Assembly: GCF_016798325.1 (NCBI RefSeq)
Contig: NZ_JAERVO010000008.1
Span: forward strand, 1 to 64,000
Direction of reading: 5' to 3'
Length of the DNA: 64,000 nucleotides
Origin: Marinobacter mangrovi
GTDB lineage: Bacteria > Pseudomonadota > Gammaproteobacteria > Pseudomonadales > Oleiphilaceae
A model generated the notes under the pieces. That model did not search any database, was not told where the DNA came from, and was given only the letters and a program-made list of their open reading frames with translations. Of the stretch, positions 29,429-38,182 are shown piece by piece. The position numbers and the translations under genes are program-made. Within the stretch, counting starts at the first letter, position 1, and each line of letters starts with the position of its first letter.

Positions 29429-30778
29429 ATGTTAGATAAGATAAAGTCCAAAATTTTCGGGAAAGGCAAAAAACAAAAATCCGCCTACCAGCGTCAGGTC
29501 ATTCCCCGCGACCAGCATTCCGTCTCACGCACCCTGATCAGCGACCCGGCGAAGAAGGTCCTGAACCGCCTGAACAAGGCCGGATTTGAAGCCTATCTGG
29601 TCGGCGGCGGCGTCCGCGATATCCTGCTGGATGGCCACCCCAAGGATTTTGACGTGGCCACCAACGCCACGCCGGAGGAAGTCCGGGACCTGTTCCGCAA
29701 CTCCCGCATGATCGGTCGCCGTTTCCGCATCGTGCATGTCCTGTTCGGCCGGGAAGTCATCGAAGTCACCACGTTCCGTGGCAATGCCACCGAAGCCGAC
29801 AGCGATGACGATGATGAACGACGCTCCAACGAACACGGCCTGCTGCTGCGCGACAACGTCTATGGCACCATGGAAGAAGATGCGCTGCGCCGCGATTTCA
29901 CGATCAACGCCCTCTACTACAGCATGGAAGATTTCAGCGTTATCGATTTCACCGGTGGCGCCGCGGATCTGCGTGAACGCCGGCTGTCGTTGATCGGCGA
30001 TCCGGAAACACGCTACCGGGAAGATCCGGTCCGCATGCTGCGGGCCATTCGTTTTGCGGCCAAGCTCGACTTCAGCCTGGCGCCGGAAACGGAAGCCCCG
30101 ATTCGCGAACTGGCACCGCTGCTGACTCATATTCCGCCGGCCCGCCTGTTCGATGAAGTGCTCAAGCTGTTCTCCGCCGGTTACGGGGCCACCACCTACG
30201 ACCTGCTTCAGGCCTATGGCCTGTTCGCACCGCTGTTCCCGGCCACCGCGGTCGCCATTGAACACGGCGAGCCGGACGGCGTGATCCGCCGCGCGCTGGA
30301 GAACACCGATCGCCGCATCAACCAGGGTAAGTCCGTTACACCTTATTTCATGTATGCCGCGTTGATCTGGCCGGCTCTGCAGGCCGAGTGGAAGCGCCGT
30401 CAGGATCAAGGCGAGGCGGCCCAACCGGCCCTGCATGCCGCCATCGCCCGCGTGATTGGGCAGCAGGTGCAAGCGACCGCCATTCCGCGTCGCTTCTCCG
30501 GCCCCATGAAAGAGATCTGGGAACTGCAGATGCGCCTGCCCCGTCGCAACGGCAAGCGCGCCTTTGCGACGCTGGAACATCCACGCTTCCGGGCCGCCTA
30601 CGATTTCCTGCTGGTGCGTGAAGCCGCCGGCGAGGATACCGAAGGCCTCGGACAATGGTGGACCGATTTCCAGAATGCCGATGAGCGCGGTCGCGAGAAC
30701 ATGCTCTCGGAGCTGGGCCCGGCCGGCCCCCGCAACCGGCGCCGCAAGCGTCGCAAAAAGCCCCAGTCCAAGGACTGA
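29429..30778 (+). CDS. pcnB: Poly(A) polymerase I
   Basis: Adds 3' poly(A) tails that promote RNA decay. The nucleotidyltransferase motif LVGGGVRDILLDGHPKDFDVATNA lies near residues 56-79, and the RRDFTINALYY segment is typical of the family. A long basic C-terminus (RRRKRRKKPQSK) fits PcnB rather than CCA-adding enzymes. It is 449 aa. No strong promoter is obvious in the 200 nt after crcZ. folK follows after 2 nt. Confidence 0.95.
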   Translation: MLDKIKSKIFGKGKKQKSAYQRQVIPRDQHSVSRTLISDPAKKVLNRLNKAGFEAYLVGGGVRDILLDGHPKDFDVATNATPEEVRDLFRNSRMIGRRFRIVHVLFGREVIEVTTFRGNATEADSDDDDERRSNEHGLLLRDNVYGTMEEDALRRDFTINALYYSMEDFSVIDFTGGAADLRERRLSLIGDPETRYREDPVRMLRAIRFAAKLDFSLAPETEAPIRELAPLLTHIPPARLFDEVLKLFSAGYGATTYDLLQAYGLFAPLFPATAVAIEHGEPDGVIRRALENTDRRINQGKSVTPYFMYAALIWPALQAEWKRRQDQGEAAQPALHAAIARVIGQQVQATAIPRRFSGPMKEIWELQMRLPRRNGKRAFATLEHPRFRAAYDFLLVREAAGEDTEGLGQWWTDFQNADERGRENMLSELGPAGPRNRRRKRRKKPQSKD

Positions 30779-30780
30779 CC

Positions 30781-31305
30781 ATGGGTATGGTTGACGCCTA
30801 CATCGGACTGGGCAGCAACCTGGCCGATCCGCTGAGCCAGCTGGCCGGCGCCCTGGCGCGGCTGGCGGCCCTGCCCCGGACGCACCTCGTCGCCCAATCC
30901 CCTTTCTATGCCAGCCGCCCGGTGGGCCCCCAGGATCAGCCCGATTTCGTAAACGGCGCCGTCCACCTGCAAACCGAACTTGCCCCCCTGGAACTGCTGG
31001 ACGCCCTACAGAGCATCGAGCAGGCCCACCAGCGCGAACGCGTCCAACGCTGGGGGCCGCGCACGCTGGACCTGGACCTGCTGATCTACGGCACCCAGAC
31101 CATCAACCACGACCGACTGACCGTTCCCCATGTCGAGCTGGTCAACCGGGATTTTGTCCTGCAGCCCCTGCTGGATCTGTCCCCGAACCTGCAACTGCCG
31201 GATGGCCGCCGCGTCGCCGACCTGCGCCAACAGTGCGTGGACAACGGATTACGCCGCCTCCACCCTGTCCCGGGCAGCCTTGCCTCCTCAGGGGGTGACG
31301 ATTAA
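30781..31305 (+). CDS. folK: 2-amino-4-hydroxy-6-hydroxymethyldihydropteridine pyrophosphokinase (copy 1)
   Basis: Transfers pyrophosphate from ATP to the pterin in folate synthesis. It has the N-terminal AYIGLGSNLADP, SPFYASRPVGPQDQPDFVNGA, and the magnesium-binding WGPRTLDLDLLIYG. At 174 aa it is full length. This copy is the more canonical of two in the window; the other is at 34758-35279. It is encoded 2 nt after pcnB. Confidence 0.95.
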   Translation: MGMVDAYIGLGSNLADPLSQLAGALARLAALPRTHLVAQSPFYASRPVGPQDQPDFVNGAVHLQTELAPLELLDALQSIEQAHQRERVQRWGPRTLDLDLLIYGTQTINHDRLTVPHVELVNRDFVLQPLLDLSPNLQLPDGRRVADLRQQCVDNGLRRLHPVPGSLASSGGDD

Positions 31306-31369
31306 TCTAGGGACTTCCCCGGACAATCCCGGCGCCTCCTCCATAATCCACCCATAAGGCAAGGATTCT

Positions 31370-32164
31370 ATGGCTGTCACCATCAACACGCTGCGTGAAC
31401 GCAAGCAGAACCACGAAACCTTTTCCGTACTGACGGCATACGATGCCACTTTCGCCCAATTGATCAGCGAAGCCGGTGTTGATGTCATGCTGATTGGCGA
31501 TTCCCTGGGCATGGTGTTGCAGGGGAACGACAGTACGATTCCGGTGACCATGGAAGAGATGTGTTACCACACCCGCGCCGTCGCCAAGGGCAACCGGGGC
31601 GCACTGATCATGGCGGACATGCCGTTCATGAGTTATGGCACCACCGAAGCCGCCCTGGAGAATGCAGCCGCCCTGATGCGCGCCGGCGCCCACATGCTCA
31701 AGCTGGAAGGGACCGACTGGATGAAAGACACCATCCATGCCCTCAGCGAGCGCGGCGTCCCGGTTTGCGCCCACCTGGGCCTGACGCCGCAGTTCGTGAA
31801 CAAGTTTGGCGGTTTCAAGGTGCAGGGTCGCGGTGACGCCCAGGCGGACGCCATGGTCGAGCACGCGCGCCTGCTGGTGGATGCCGGCGCCGACGTCATC
31901 CTGCTGGAATGCGTGCCGGCGGCGCTGGCGAAACGCATTACCGAGAGCGTCAACGCACCGGTGATCGGCATCGGCGCCGGCTCGGACACCGACGGCCAGG
32001 TCCTGGTCATGCACGACATGCTGGGTGCCACCACGGGCCGCACGCCGCGGTTCGTCAAGAATTTCCTGGCGGAGGCCGACTCGATCCAGGGCGCTTTCGA
32101 GGCCTACGTCGCCGCCGTCCGGGACAGACGCTTTCCTGCTGAGGAGCACACGTTCAAGTCATGA
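31370..32164 (+). CDS. panB: 3-methyl-2-oxobutanoate hydroxymethyltransferase
   Basis: First enzyme of pantothenate synthesis: transfers a hydroxymethyl group to alpha-ketoisovalerate to make ketopantoate. Conserved segments include [39 protein letters not shown], and HLGLTPQ. It has 264 aa. It overlaps panC by 4 nt (ATGA). Confidence 0.96.
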   Translation: MAVTINTLRERKQNHETFSVLTAYDATFAQLISEAGVDVMLIGDSLGMVLQGNDSTIPVTMEEMCYHTRAVAKGNRGALIMADMPFMSYGTTEAALENAAALMRAGAHMLKLEGTDWMKDTIHALSERGVPVCAHLGLTPQFVNKFGGFKVQGRGDAQADAMVEHARLLVDAGADVILLECVPAALAKRITESVNAPVIGIGAGSDTDGQVLVMHDMLGATTGRTPRFVKNFLAEADSIQGAFEAYVAAVRDRRFPAEEHTFKS

Positions 32165-33009
32165 GAACGGTACACACCATCAAGGAGCTCCGCGCGCTTC
32201 TGAACAGCCATCGCCAGCACGGCCACCGTGTTGGCTTGGTGCCCACCATGGGCAACCTGCACGCCGGCCATATTTCACTGGTGGAAAAGGCGCTGTTACA
32301 GGCCGATGTGGTGGTCACGAGCATCTTCGTCAATCCGATGCAGTTCGGCGCTGGCGAGGATCTGGAAACCTACCCGCGCACCCTGCGGGAAGACCAGGAA
32401 AAACTCGAGGCGGCCGGCAATCACATCGTGTTCGCCCCCAGCGTCGAAGAGGTCTATCCGCATGGTCTGGTCCAGCAGACCCAGGTCTCGGTCCCAGTGG
32501 TTAGCGAAGGCCATTGCGGTGCCAGTCGGCCGGGCCATTTCGACGGCGTATCCACCGTCGTCTCCATGCTGTTCAACATGGTCCAGCCTGATGTGGCGGT
32601 ATTCGGCGAGAAAGACTTCCAGCAGTTGGCCGTGATCCGCAAGATGGTCGCCGACCTGTTCATGCCGGTGGAAATTGTCGGCGCGCCGACCCACCGCGAA
32701 GACAACGGCCTCGCCCGCAGCTCCCGCAACGGCTATCTGAACGAACAGGAGCGGGCCATCGCCCCCACATTGTTCCAGACGCTGCAGACCACGGCCAAGG
32801 CGCTGAAAGACGGCGACCGCGACTTCGCCACGCTGGAGAGCGACGCGCAAACCCGCCTGACCGAAGCCGGCTTCCGGCCGGACTACTACAACATCGTAAA
32901 CAGCCTAACGCTGAAGCCGGCAAAGAAGGACGACACACAGATCACCATCCTCGCTGCCGCCTTTCTGGGAACCACTCGACTGATCGACAACCTATCCATT
33001 AATCGCTAG
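32161..33009 (+). CDS. panC: Pantothenate synthetase
   Basis: ATP-dependent ligase joining pantoate and beta-alanine. The nucleotide-binding signature is [16 protein letters not shown] near residues 23-38, and [13 protein letters not shown] and RSSRNGYL are also intact. It has 282 aa. pgi follows after 59 nt; the aspartate decarboxylase gene panD, which sits here in Pseudomonas as I recall, is absent. Confidence 0.96.
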   Translation: MRTVHTIKELRALLNSHRQHGHRVGLVPTMGNLHAGHISLVEKALLQADVVVTSIFVNPMQFGAGEDLETYPRTLREDQEKLEAAGNHIVFAPSVEEVYPHGLVQQTQVSVPVVSEGHCGASRPGHFDGVSTVVSMLFNMVQPDVAVFGEKDFQQLAVIRKMVADLFMPVEIVGAPTHREDNGLARSSRNGYLNEQERAIAPTLFQTLQTTAKALKDGDRDFATLESDAQTRLTEAGFRPDYYNIVNSLTLKPAKKDDTQITILAAAFLGTTRLIDNLSINR

Positions 33010-33068
33010 TCGCGGGGTCGGGTCAGCAACGATCCGGCGCCGTAACGGCAACCCACCAGGGAGAGGAC

Positions 33069-34733
33069 ATGAGTACGAGCAAGCCAGGCCTGACCGAAAA
33101 ACCGGAATGGAAAACCCTGATCGACCATCAGGCCAGCCTCAAAGACACGCACATGCGGGATCTGTTCGACCAGGACCCGGAGCGTTTCCAGAACTACTTC
33201 ACCACCGCCGCCGGCATCTCCCTGGACTATTCGAAGAACCTGATCACCCGCGAGACCATGCCCCACCTGATGGCGCTGGCCCGGGCCTGCAAGGTGCCGG
33301 AACAGATCGAAGCCATGTTCCGCGGCGACAACATCAACACCAGCGAAAACCGCCCGGCCCTGCACACGGCCCTGCGCAACCTGAGTGATGAACCGATGCG
33401 CGTCGGCGACCAGGACATCATGCCGGAAGTCCGCTCAACGCTGGCGCGAATGGAAGAGTTCGTGTGGCGCATTCGCAGCACCCAGTGGCGCGGGTTCACC
33501 AACAAACCGTTTACCGACGTGGTCAGTATCGGCATCGGCGGCTCTTTCCTTGGCCCCAAACTGGTATCCGCGGCGCTCAAACCCTACTGGCACGGCCGCC
33601 TGAACTGTCACTACGTGGCCAACATCGACGGTAGCCACATCACCGAAGTCCTGCGCCACATCAATCCGGAAACCACCCTGTTCCTGATCCAGTCCAAGTC
33701 CTTCAAAACCCAGGAAACGCTGGAAAACACCAAGGTGGCCCGGGAATGGTTCCTGCACAACGGTGGTGACGAAGCCCTGATCTCCAAACACTTCGTCGCG
33801 GTCACCGCCAACGAAAAAGAAGCCATCGATTTCGGCATCGCCGAGGAAAACATCTTTCCCATGTGGGACTGGGTCGGCGGTCGCTACTCGCTGTGGTCGG
33901 CTATCGGTCTACCCACCGCGCTCACCATCGGCATGGAAAACTTCCGCTCGCTGCTGTCCGGCGCCCACGCCATGGACCAGCACTTCAAGAACGCGCCGCT
34001 GGAAGAAAACCTGCCGGTCATCCTGGCGCTTCTCGGCGTCTGGTACGGCAACTTCTGGGGCGCCGACGCCCACGCCATCCTGCCGTACGACCATTACCTC
34101 CGGGGTCTGCCGGCTCACCTGCAGCAGCTGGATATGGAAAGTAACGGCAAGTGCGTCACCCACGATGGCACGTCCGTGAATTACGAGACCGGCCCGATCA
34201 TCTGGGGCGGCGCCGGCGCCAACGGCCAGCACGCCTATCACCAGCTGCTGCACCAAGGCACCCGCATGTCACCGGCGGACTTCATCATCCCGCTGCGGAC
34301 CCATAACCCGGTGGCCACGCACCACGCCATCCTGTTTGCCAACTGCCTGAGTCAGGCCCAGGCGCTGATGCGCGGCAAGAATCTCGACGAGGCGCGGGCG
34401 GAACTGCGCGATCAGGGACTGGATGAAGCCGCCATCGAAAAGCTGGCGCCGCATAAAGTGATCCCGGGCAACAAACCGTCGAACACCATCCTGTTCGAGC
34501 GCAGCACACCGCGCACGGTGGGTGCCCTGGTCGCGCTTTACGAGCACAAGACGTTCGTTCAGGGCGCGATCTGGGATGTGGATTCGTTCGATCAGTGGGG
34601 CGTGGAGCTGGGTAAACAGCTGGGGCAGGCTATCCTCGACCGCCTGCTCGCCTCCAGCGATGACAAGCAGACCGACAGCTCAACCGATGGCCTGATCGAT
34701 CTGTTCCGGCGCAAGCACAAAGACGACGCCTGA
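33069..34733 (+). CDS. pgi: Glucose-6-phosphate isomerase
   Basis: Cytosolic isomerase between glucose-6-phosphate and fructose-6-phosphate. Family segments VVSIGIGGSFLGPKLV, FPMWDWVGGRYSLWSAIGL, and GNKPSNTILF are intact. The 554-aa length is typical. A GGGAGAGG ribosome binding site precedes the ATG. Its stop faces that of the second folK across 24 nt with no clear terminator. Confidence 0.96.
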   Translation: MSTSKPGLTEKPEWKTLIDHQASLKDTHMRDLFDQDPERFQNYFTTAAGISLDYSKNLITRETMPHLMALARACKVPEQIEAMFRGDNINTSENRPALHTALRNLSDEPMRVGDQDIMPEVRSTLARMEEFVWRIRSTQWRGFTNKPFTDVVSIGIGGSFLGPKLVSAALKPYWHGRLNCHYVANIDGSHITEVLRHINPETTLFLIQSKSFKTQETLENTKVAREWFLHNGGDEALISKHFVAVTANEKEAIDFGIAEENIFPMWDWVGGRYSLWSAIGLPTALTIGMENFRSLLSGAHAMDQHFKNAPLEENLPVILALLGVWYGNFWGADAHAILPYDHYLRGLPAHLQQLDMESNGKCVTHDGTSVNYETGPIIWGGAGANGQHAYHQLLHQGTRMSPADFIIPLRTHNPVATHHAILFANCLSQAQALMRGKNLDEARAELRDQGLDEAAIEKLAPHKVIPGNKPSNTILFERSTPRTVGALVALYEHKTFVQGAIWDVDSFDQWGVELGKQLGQAILDRLLASSDDKQTDSSTDGLIDLFRRKHKDDA

Positions 34734-34757
34734 CGTCTGGCGTCCAGTTGGAAACGC

Positions 34758-35279
34758 TCAGGGGCGCGGTGAAATCGCCCGCCCCTGCCAGCTAAAGGGG
34801 ATGGGCCACAGCTTCTGGTCCCCGGTGTATTCGGCCCAGAGCTGCTGGTAGGTCCTGTTCTTTTGCGGATGCTCAACGGCCGGGGCAATTTCAGCCAGAG
34901 GCCGCAGTACAAACGCATTGGTGAGGATTTCGCCGCGCGGCAACTCGACACCATCGATCACGCCCACCCGGTCATCGTAGGTCAGGATATCCAGATCCAG
35001 CGTGCGCGGACTGAACTTCGGCATGCCGGGCCGGCGCCCGTTTTCCACTTCCAGGCCCTTGAGAAAGCGCGACAGCGTGGCAATGGATTCCCCGGTGCGA
35101 ATCCCAACCACCAGATTGTAAAAGGGACTCCCGTCGAAGCCGACCGACTCACTCTCGTAGACGGACGACACGGCGAACAGCTCGTAACGCTCGGACAGGG
35201 CATTCAGCGCCGCCAGCACGTGGCGCTCACGGTCCACATTGCTGCCGATACCGAGGTAGACGGTCGCTGCAAAAGACAC
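34758..35279 (-). CDS. folK: HPPK family protein (second FolK)
   Basis: 173-aa pterin pyrophosphokinase homologue. It keeps YLGIGSNVDRERHV, YESESVGFDGSPFYNLVVG, and the metal-binding SPRTLDLDIL, so it may be active. The stretch before LDLD is PGMPKFSPR rather than RWGPR. The start is a GTG sharing one base with the folB stop (TAGTG), so expression depends on folB; the open frame further upstream only reads across folB. Pairing with folB, the enzyme one step earlier, suggests a real role in folate or a related pterin. Confidence 0.88.
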   Translation of the reverse strand: MSFAATVYLGIGSNVDRERHVLAALNALSERYELFAVSSVYESESVGFDGSPFYNLVVGIRTGESIATLSRFLKGLEVENGRRPGMPKFSPRTLDLDILTYDDRVGVIDGVELPRGEILTNAFVLRPLAEIAPAVEHPQKNRTYQQLWAEYTGDQKLWPIPFSWQGRAISPRP

Positions 35280-35635
35280 TAACGCGCTCCCCTCTCGATG
35301 CGCACCCCGACACTTCGGGCATCCGGAACGGCGCCCGGTTTGCGCAGGCGCAGACTCAGCCAATTGACGCCGTGGCGCTTGCGAATCTCGGCGGCCAGGG
35401 ATTCCGCAGCGGCCTCCAGCAGTCTGGGCTGATTGTCCCGGAACCACTGGCGGATGGTTTCGCTGACAGCGGCATAATCCAGCGCGTCCGCGACATCGTC
35501 GCTGACGCCAGGCGCCCGATTATCCCAAGCCATTTCCAGGTCGATTTCCAAGCGCTGAAGGATGTGCCGCTCCCATTCGTAGTCACCGATCACGGTTTCC
35601 ACGACGAGCCCTTCGATAAATACCGTGTCTGTCAC
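35279..35635 (-). CDS. folB: Dihydroneopterin aldolase
   Basis: Cleaves dihydroneopterin to hydroxymethyl-dihydropterin and glycolaldehyde. The 118-aa protein has the usual IEGLVVETVIGDYEWERH start, where the Glu and Tyr bind substrate, and LAAEIRKRHGVNWLSLRLRKPGA near the end with the catalytic lysine. The start codon is GTG. It is translationally coupled to the second folK and divergent from plsY. Confidence 0.94.
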   Translation of the reverse strand: MTDTVFIEGLVVETVIGDYEWERHILQRLEIDLEMAWDNRAPGVSDDVADALDYAAVSETIRQWFRDNQPRLLEAAAESLAAEIRKRHGVNWLSLRLRKPGAVPDARSVGVRIERGAR

Positions 35636-35769
35636 GGGTAAGTCGCCCTCATTAAAAACTTGCGGCCTGCCTCACATTCCCATTAACGTGATTTCAGACC
35701 ATTCTCCGACGCACGCACGACGTGCGGGGGAGCGATTCTCGCACAATCGACTGTTCGACGTCTCTGCCC

Positions 35770-36354
35770 ATGCCCGAAACCGCACTGACTGTGATCACCG
35801 GTCTCTTCGCCTACCTCATGGGCTCGATCCTGTTTGCACCGCTGATCTGCCGCCTTTGGCGATTGCCGGATCCACGAGCCCTGGGCTCCGGCAATCCCGG
35901 CGCCACCAATGTCTATCGTGCCGGCGGTTGGCTGCCTGCCCTGGTCACGCTGGCGCTGGATGCCCTCAAGGGCGCTATCCCGGTCTGGATAGGCACGGCT
36001 TTTGATCTCGGCCCGGTCGCACTGGCCGTCGTTGCCCTGTGCGCGGTCACCGGCCACATGCTTCCCCTGTTTGCCCGCTTCCAGGGCGGCAAGGGCGTGG
36101 CCACCGCACTGGGTGCCGGCCTCGCTCTGGCGCCGCTCACCACCGTGATTCTGGCCAGCCTGTGGAGCCTGATAATGTGGCGCTGGCATATTTCGTCGCT
36201 GGCGTCCGTGACTGCGGCCGTTGCCGGCCCCATCATCAGTACGCTGCTGGAACCTGACGCCCTGCCCCTGTTCGGCCTCCTGACCCTGCTGATCCTGGTG
36301 CGTCACCGGGACAACCTGATCCGCCTGGCGCAGCGCCGGGAACCGCCGGTGTAA
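35770..36354 (+). CDS. plsY: Glycerol-3-phosphate acyltransferase PlsY
   Basis: Inner-membrane enzyme that uses acyl-phosphate to acylate glycerol-3-phosphate in phospholipid synthesis. The 194-aa protein has five hydrophobic helices and the conserved loops GSGNPGATNVYRAGG, ARFQGGKGVATALG, and RHRDNLIRL. The ATG at 35770 gives the standard start; the frame is open 16 codons further. The stop is 7 nt from the convergent tsaD stop. Confidence 0.95.
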   Translation: MPETALTVITGLFAYLMGSILFAPLICRLWRLPDPRALGSGNPGATNVYRAGGWLPALVTLALDALKGAIPVWIGTAFDLGPVALAVVALCAVTGHMLPLFARFQGGKGVATALGAGLALAPLTTVILASLWSLIMWRWHISSLASVTAAVAGPIISTLLEPDALPLFGLLTLLILVRHRDNLIRLAQRREPPV

Positions 36355-36361
36355 GCCCGAC

Positions 36362-37417
36362 TTACGCTTTCAGACCGTTAACGCAGGGTGTTTCCAGTGA
36401 CGGCAATGTATTCATTGGCCAGCGCGGAACCGCCACAATCCGGTCCCCGTCCCGCTGCCCGGCCAGCAGCCGCTGGCAGCCGGCATAGGCAATCATCGCC
36501 CCATTATCGGTGCAGAACTCCGGCCGGGCGTAGAACACTTCGGCCCGCAGCTTTCCAACCATGGTCTCCAGGGCCGCCCGCAGACGCCGGTTGGCACTGA
36601 CGCCCCCGGCTACGACCAGACGCTTGCAGCCCGACGCTTCCAGCGCCCGGCGGCATTTGATCGCCAGGGTATCGACCACCGCGCTTTCAAACGCCAACGC
36701 GATATCGGCCCGGGTCTGGTCATCCAGACCGCCATTGGCCTCGGCGTCATTCACCGTGTTGAGCGTGTAGGTCTTCAGGCCGCTGAAGCTGAAATCCAGC
36801 CCCGGCCGGTCGGTCATTGGGCGCGGAAACCGGTAGCGACCTTCCCGGCCCTGCTCGGCCAGCTTCGCCACGCGCGGACCGCCCGGGTAGTCCAGTCCCA
36901 GCATCTTGGCGGTCTTGTCGAACGCTTCGCCGGCAGCATCGTCCACGGACTCGCCCAGCAATTCGTACTGCCCGATGCCGTCGACCCGAACCAACTGCGT
37001 GTGGCCGCCGGAGACCAGCAGGGCCACAAACGGAAACGCCGGCGGATTGTCTTCCAGCATCGGCGCCAACAGGTGCCCTTCCATGTGGTGGACGCCCAGC
37101 ACCGGAATATCCAGCGCCATCGCCAGCGCATGTGCCACCGAACCACCGACCATCAGCGCGCCGATCAGCCCCGGACCCGCGGTGTAGGTCACCGCGTCCA
37201 GATCGTGACGGGTACAACCGGCCTCGGCCAGCACCTGGTCACACAGCGGCAGCAGCTTGCGGACGTGATCCCGGGAGGCAAGCTCCGGCACCACACCGCC
37301 ATAGTCGGCGTGCATGTCGATCTGACTGAACAGCGCATGGGACAGCAGGCCACGCTCGTTATCGAACAGCGCGACACCGGTTTCATCGCAAGAGGTCTCG
37401 ATTCCAAGAACCAGCAT
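36362..37417 (-). CDS. tsaD: tRNA N6-threonylcarbamoyladenosine synthase subunit TsaD
   Basis: Catalytic subunit that transfers the threonylcarbamoyl group to A37 of ANN-decoding tRNAs. Motifs: [13 protein letters not shown] at the start, the metal-binding [20 protein letters not shown], and [12 protein letters not shown]. It is 351 aa from the ATG at 37417. Divergent from rpsU, as in other gammaproteobacteria. Confidence 0.96.
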   Translation of the reverse strand: MLVLGIETSCDETGVALFDNERGLLSHALFSQIDMHADYGGVVPELASRDHVRKLLPLCDQVLAEAGCTRHDLDAVTYTAGPGLIGALMVGGSVAHALAMALDIPVLGVHHMEGHLLAPMLEDNPPAFPFVALLVSGGHTQLVRVDGIGQYELLGESVDDAAGEAFDKTAKMLGLDYPGGPRVAKLAEQGREGRYRFPRPMTDRPGLDFSFSGLKTYTLNTVNDAEANGGLDDQTRADIALAFESAVVDTLAIKCRRALEASGCKRLVVAGGVSANRRLRAALETMVGKLRAEVFYARPEFCTDNGAMIAYAGCQRLLAGQRDGDRIVAVPRWPMNTLPSLETPCVNGLKA

Positions 37418-37548
37418 ATTGAACTTCCACAAGGGCGCCCCTATATACGGGGCAGGTAAAAATGACGCCGTATTTTACCAGATCAGGGCCAGCGCGGCCG
37501 CTGTGGTTTTCCCTGGCCTGTCGCGGCCGTGATGATCGAATTGAACGC

Positions 37549-37578
37549 TTTACAACCAGCCAGATAAGACGCTATCAT
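37549..37578 (+). promoter_or_regulatory. Likely promoter of the rpsU-dnaG-rpoD operon
   Basis: -35 TTTACA (37549-37554), an 18-bp spacer, and -10 TATCAT (37573-37578), about 150 nt upstream of rpsU. The spacer is one longer than ideal. This is the best sigma70-like pair I see in the 312-nt tsaD/rpsU divergent region. Confidence 0.45.
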
Positions 37579-37729
37579 TGCCGCCCTTAAATCTGCGCTG
37601 GTCGAGTTTTAGACAATTCTCGTCTGATCTGCGCGAGATCAAACGAATCATCAGCGCCAGGCACGGGCCTTGAGCCCGCGCGGGAACTGAACTCAAACCG
37701 AATCGATCTTAAAGGTAGGTGATTTTCGA

Positions 37730-37945
37730 ATGCCAGCTGTTAAAGTGAAAGAGAATGAGCCATTCGACGTAGCGCTGCGTCGCTTCAAGCGGTCTTGTGA
37801 AAAGGCCGGCATTCTGTCCGAAGTGCGTCGTCGTGAGCACTACGAGAAGCCGACTGCCGTTCGTAAGCGTAAAGCTGCCGCTGCCGTCAAGCGCCATCTC
37901 AAGAAGCTTCAGCGGGAACAGCGCAAGTTCGAGCGTCTGTACTGA
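37730..37945 (+). CDS. rpsU: 30S ribosomal protein S21
   Basis: Small basic ribosomal protein needed for initiation. The 71-aa protein reads [20 protein letters not shown] at the start and has the family's Lys/Arg-rich helix to the end. First gene of the macromolecular-synthesis operon with dnaG and rpoD. Confidence 0.97.
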   Translation: MPAVKVKENEPFDVALRRFKRSCEKAGILSEVRRREHYEKPTAVRKRKAAAAVKRHLKKLQREQRKFERLY

Positions 37946-37974
37946 GTTTCAGACCGCCCGGATTTGCCGCTTCA

Positions 37975-38004
37975 CACCCCTGACCGGCACGCCGGTCAGG
38001 GGTG
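37975..38004 (+). terminator. Attenuator hairpin between rpsU and dnaG
   Basis: A perfect 13-bp stem, CACCCCTGACCGG with CCGGTCAGGGGTG, closes a CACG loop 30 nt after the rpsU stop. No U-tract follows. In E. coli a partial terminator at the same place keeps dnaG expression far below rpsU, and this may do likewise. Confidence 0.65.
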
Positions 38005-38182
38005 CATGCATCCGATGCCGTCGAGGCCCTGCTTCGGCGGCATTTTTTGGCTTGTGGGTGCCCTCTTTTCGTCCTGACTCCGCGCCATAGCAAAGCGCAA
38101 TGACCCCGCTCACAGGCCAACTGGCAACCCGAGCGATTTGGTCTAGTCTCTTGATGCTGAGTTTTACAACGCCGGAGATGTC

